From positions 6,575-13,909 of the forward strand of contig DOHD01000146.1 of the NCBI GenBank assembly GCA_003535455.1: DNA of 7,335 nucleotides, in the 5' to 3' direction. Positions 6,604-7,335 of this stretch are shown piece by piece. A model generated the notes under the pieces. The model was not told where the DNA came from. It ran no database searches and saw nothing but the letters and a program-made list of their open reading frames with translations. Each line of letters begins with the position of its first letter. Position 1 is the stretch's first letter. Source of the stretch: Acidimicrobium sp. (GTDB taxonomy: Bacteria > Actinomycetota > Acidimicrobiia > Acidimicrobiales > Ilumatobacteraceae). The position numbers and the translations under genes are program-made.

Positions 6604-7335
6604 TTAGCTCTTCGCTGAAGAACGTGAACCAGAGTCTGCAGTCAGGTTCTCGCGTAGACGCAAATCTCGCACATGCAACAATCGGCACAACAACAAGAAG
6701 ATGATCAACGAGCCAATGGTTATGAAAATTGCAGGCTGACGCTTCGAACCAAGGTCACGCAACATGTATACGTATCGATGTGACTGGGTTTCGTCAATGA
6801 CAGGACGAGCCGGCGCTCGACCAGGCTCGACTCGTTGTGGCACGATCGGCGCAACTTCGACGATTGAATAATGCGGTTCGTGAAAAAATGCCACGAAATC
6901 GAGAGACTCATTGATCTTCGGCCACCGATCGCCACCTTTGTCGTATACGGCGACAGAGACATATTCGCCTAGCGCGAACTCTTCGGCTTCTTTTTGAATT
7001 ATTTCATCGGCTGAGGCAACGGCCTGACCTCGACGCGGGTCAGACTCTTGCAACAACAACCATCCTTCGCTTTGCAAAGCCGTAGATGCGGCTGCCGCGT
7101 CTGCAACTGCATCGCCAGATGGCTGCATTGGCGTGAGCATTATTTCTGCATCGTCAAGCAAGTCTGAACTTCGCACAATCGTGGTTGGTTCGCCAGGTTG
7201 CCATGACGGCTCACGACCTTTAAGACCAATTCCGTATGTCCACCAAATTGATCCCATGATCGCCATCCAACCGAAAAGTCCAGCCAATACGACGAGAAAC
7301 CCGAGTCGCGCACCCAAGTTTGTGCCAACCACCAA
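6604..7335 (-). CDS. Uncharacterised membrane-anchored protein preceding nuoA, 5' end cut by the window
   Basis: I do not recognise this protein. About 243 codons are open from the right edge to a TAA 3 nt before nuoA. The first codon in the window is TTG, so the true start is uncertain; the frame is still open and probably continues beyond the edge. One hydrophobic helix is at about 11-33 (with WW at 31-32) and a second at about 202-221. Between them lie roughly 165 polar, acidic residues with no signature motif, including an Ala-rich stretch near 76-86. The C-terminus after helix 2 is basic (RLLHVRDLRLR), which by the positive-inside rule puts it in the cytoplasm and the middle domain outside. 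There is no CxxCH, no Cys pair and no known complex I motif. The 3-nt spacing to nuoA implies co-transcription and possibly a membrane or respiratory role; this is inferred from position only. Confidence 0.8.
   Translation of the reverse strand: MVVGTNLGARLGFLVVLAGLFGWMAIMGSIWWTYGIGLKGREPSWQPGEPTTIVRSSDLLDDAEIMLTPMQPSGDAVADAAAASTALQSEGWLLLQESDPRRGQAVASADEIIQKEAEEFALGEYVSVAVYDKGGDRWPKINESLDFVAFFHEPHYSIVEVAPIVPQRVEPGRAPARPVIDETQSHRYVYMLRDLGSKRQPAIFITIGSLIIFLLLCRLLHVRDLRLRENLTADSGSRSSAKS
6607..6623 (-). promoter_or_regulatory. Hairpin covering the nuoA ribosome-binding site
   Basis: On the minus strand the segment reads GTTCTTC-AGC-GAAGAGC: a 7-bp stem with one G-U pair and a 3-nt loop. It lies at the very end of the upstream ORF, directly before its TAA. 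The 3' arm contains GAAGAG, the only Shine-Dalgarno-like sequence for nuoA, 7 nt before its GTG. There is no following U-run (TAATTC follows), so a terminator is unlikely. If the hairpin forms, ribosomes translating the upstream ORF would open it, linking the two genes' translation. This is inferred from sequence only. Confidence 0.4.

Noticed and set aside
1..7335. A novel defence, mobile or secondary-metabolism system
   Set aside because: I read both strands and found no transposase, integrase, repeat array, tRNA, toxin-antitoxin pair or biosynthetic gene. All but the edge ORF are standard complex I genes.

Overview
The window is a continuous stretch of a bacterial nuo operon (respiratory complex I, the proton-pumping NADH:quinone oxidoreductase), all read from the minus strand. 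In transcription order (right to left) it holds an uncharacterised membrane protein cut by the right edge, then nuoA, nuoB, nuoC, nuoD, nuoE, nuoF and the first 563 codons of nuoG, which runs off the left edge. There is essentially no intergenic DNA. Gaps are 3 nt (membrane ORF/nuoA and nuoB/nuoC), nuoA/nuoB overlap by 1 nt (TGATG), and the four junctions C/D, D/E, E/F and F/G are all 4-nt ATGA overlaps. No promoter, terminator, RNA gene, mobile element or CRISPR array was found. The operon promoter must lie beyond the right edge, and nuoH to nuoN probably lie beyond the left edge.

The genes cover the peripheral arm plus one membrane subunit. NuoF binds NADH and FMN and carries cluster N3, NuoE carries N1a, and NuoG carries a chain of Fe-S clusters that includes the ligand set for the optional cluster N7. 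NuoB (terminal cluster N2), NuoC and NuoD form the quinone-reducing module. NuoA is a three-helix membrane subunit at the quinone-site interface. All expected metal-ligand cysteines are visible, so the complex looks functional.

Separate nuoC and nuoD genes, an intact A-to-G order, GC content near one half by eye, and the style of the NuoB, NuoF and upstream proteins suggest an actinobacterium, possibly a moderate-GC aquatic Acidimicrobiia-type lineage. That placement is an inference from overall impression, with no search behind it.

This is mostly an ordinary housekeeping region. The points worth a second look are the unassigned membrane protein fused to the operon front, an altered and lengthened loop before the fourth N3 cysteine of NuoF, a hairpin that covers the nuoA ribosome-binding site, an N-terminal extension on NuoD, and a short NuoC that cannot be extended upstream.
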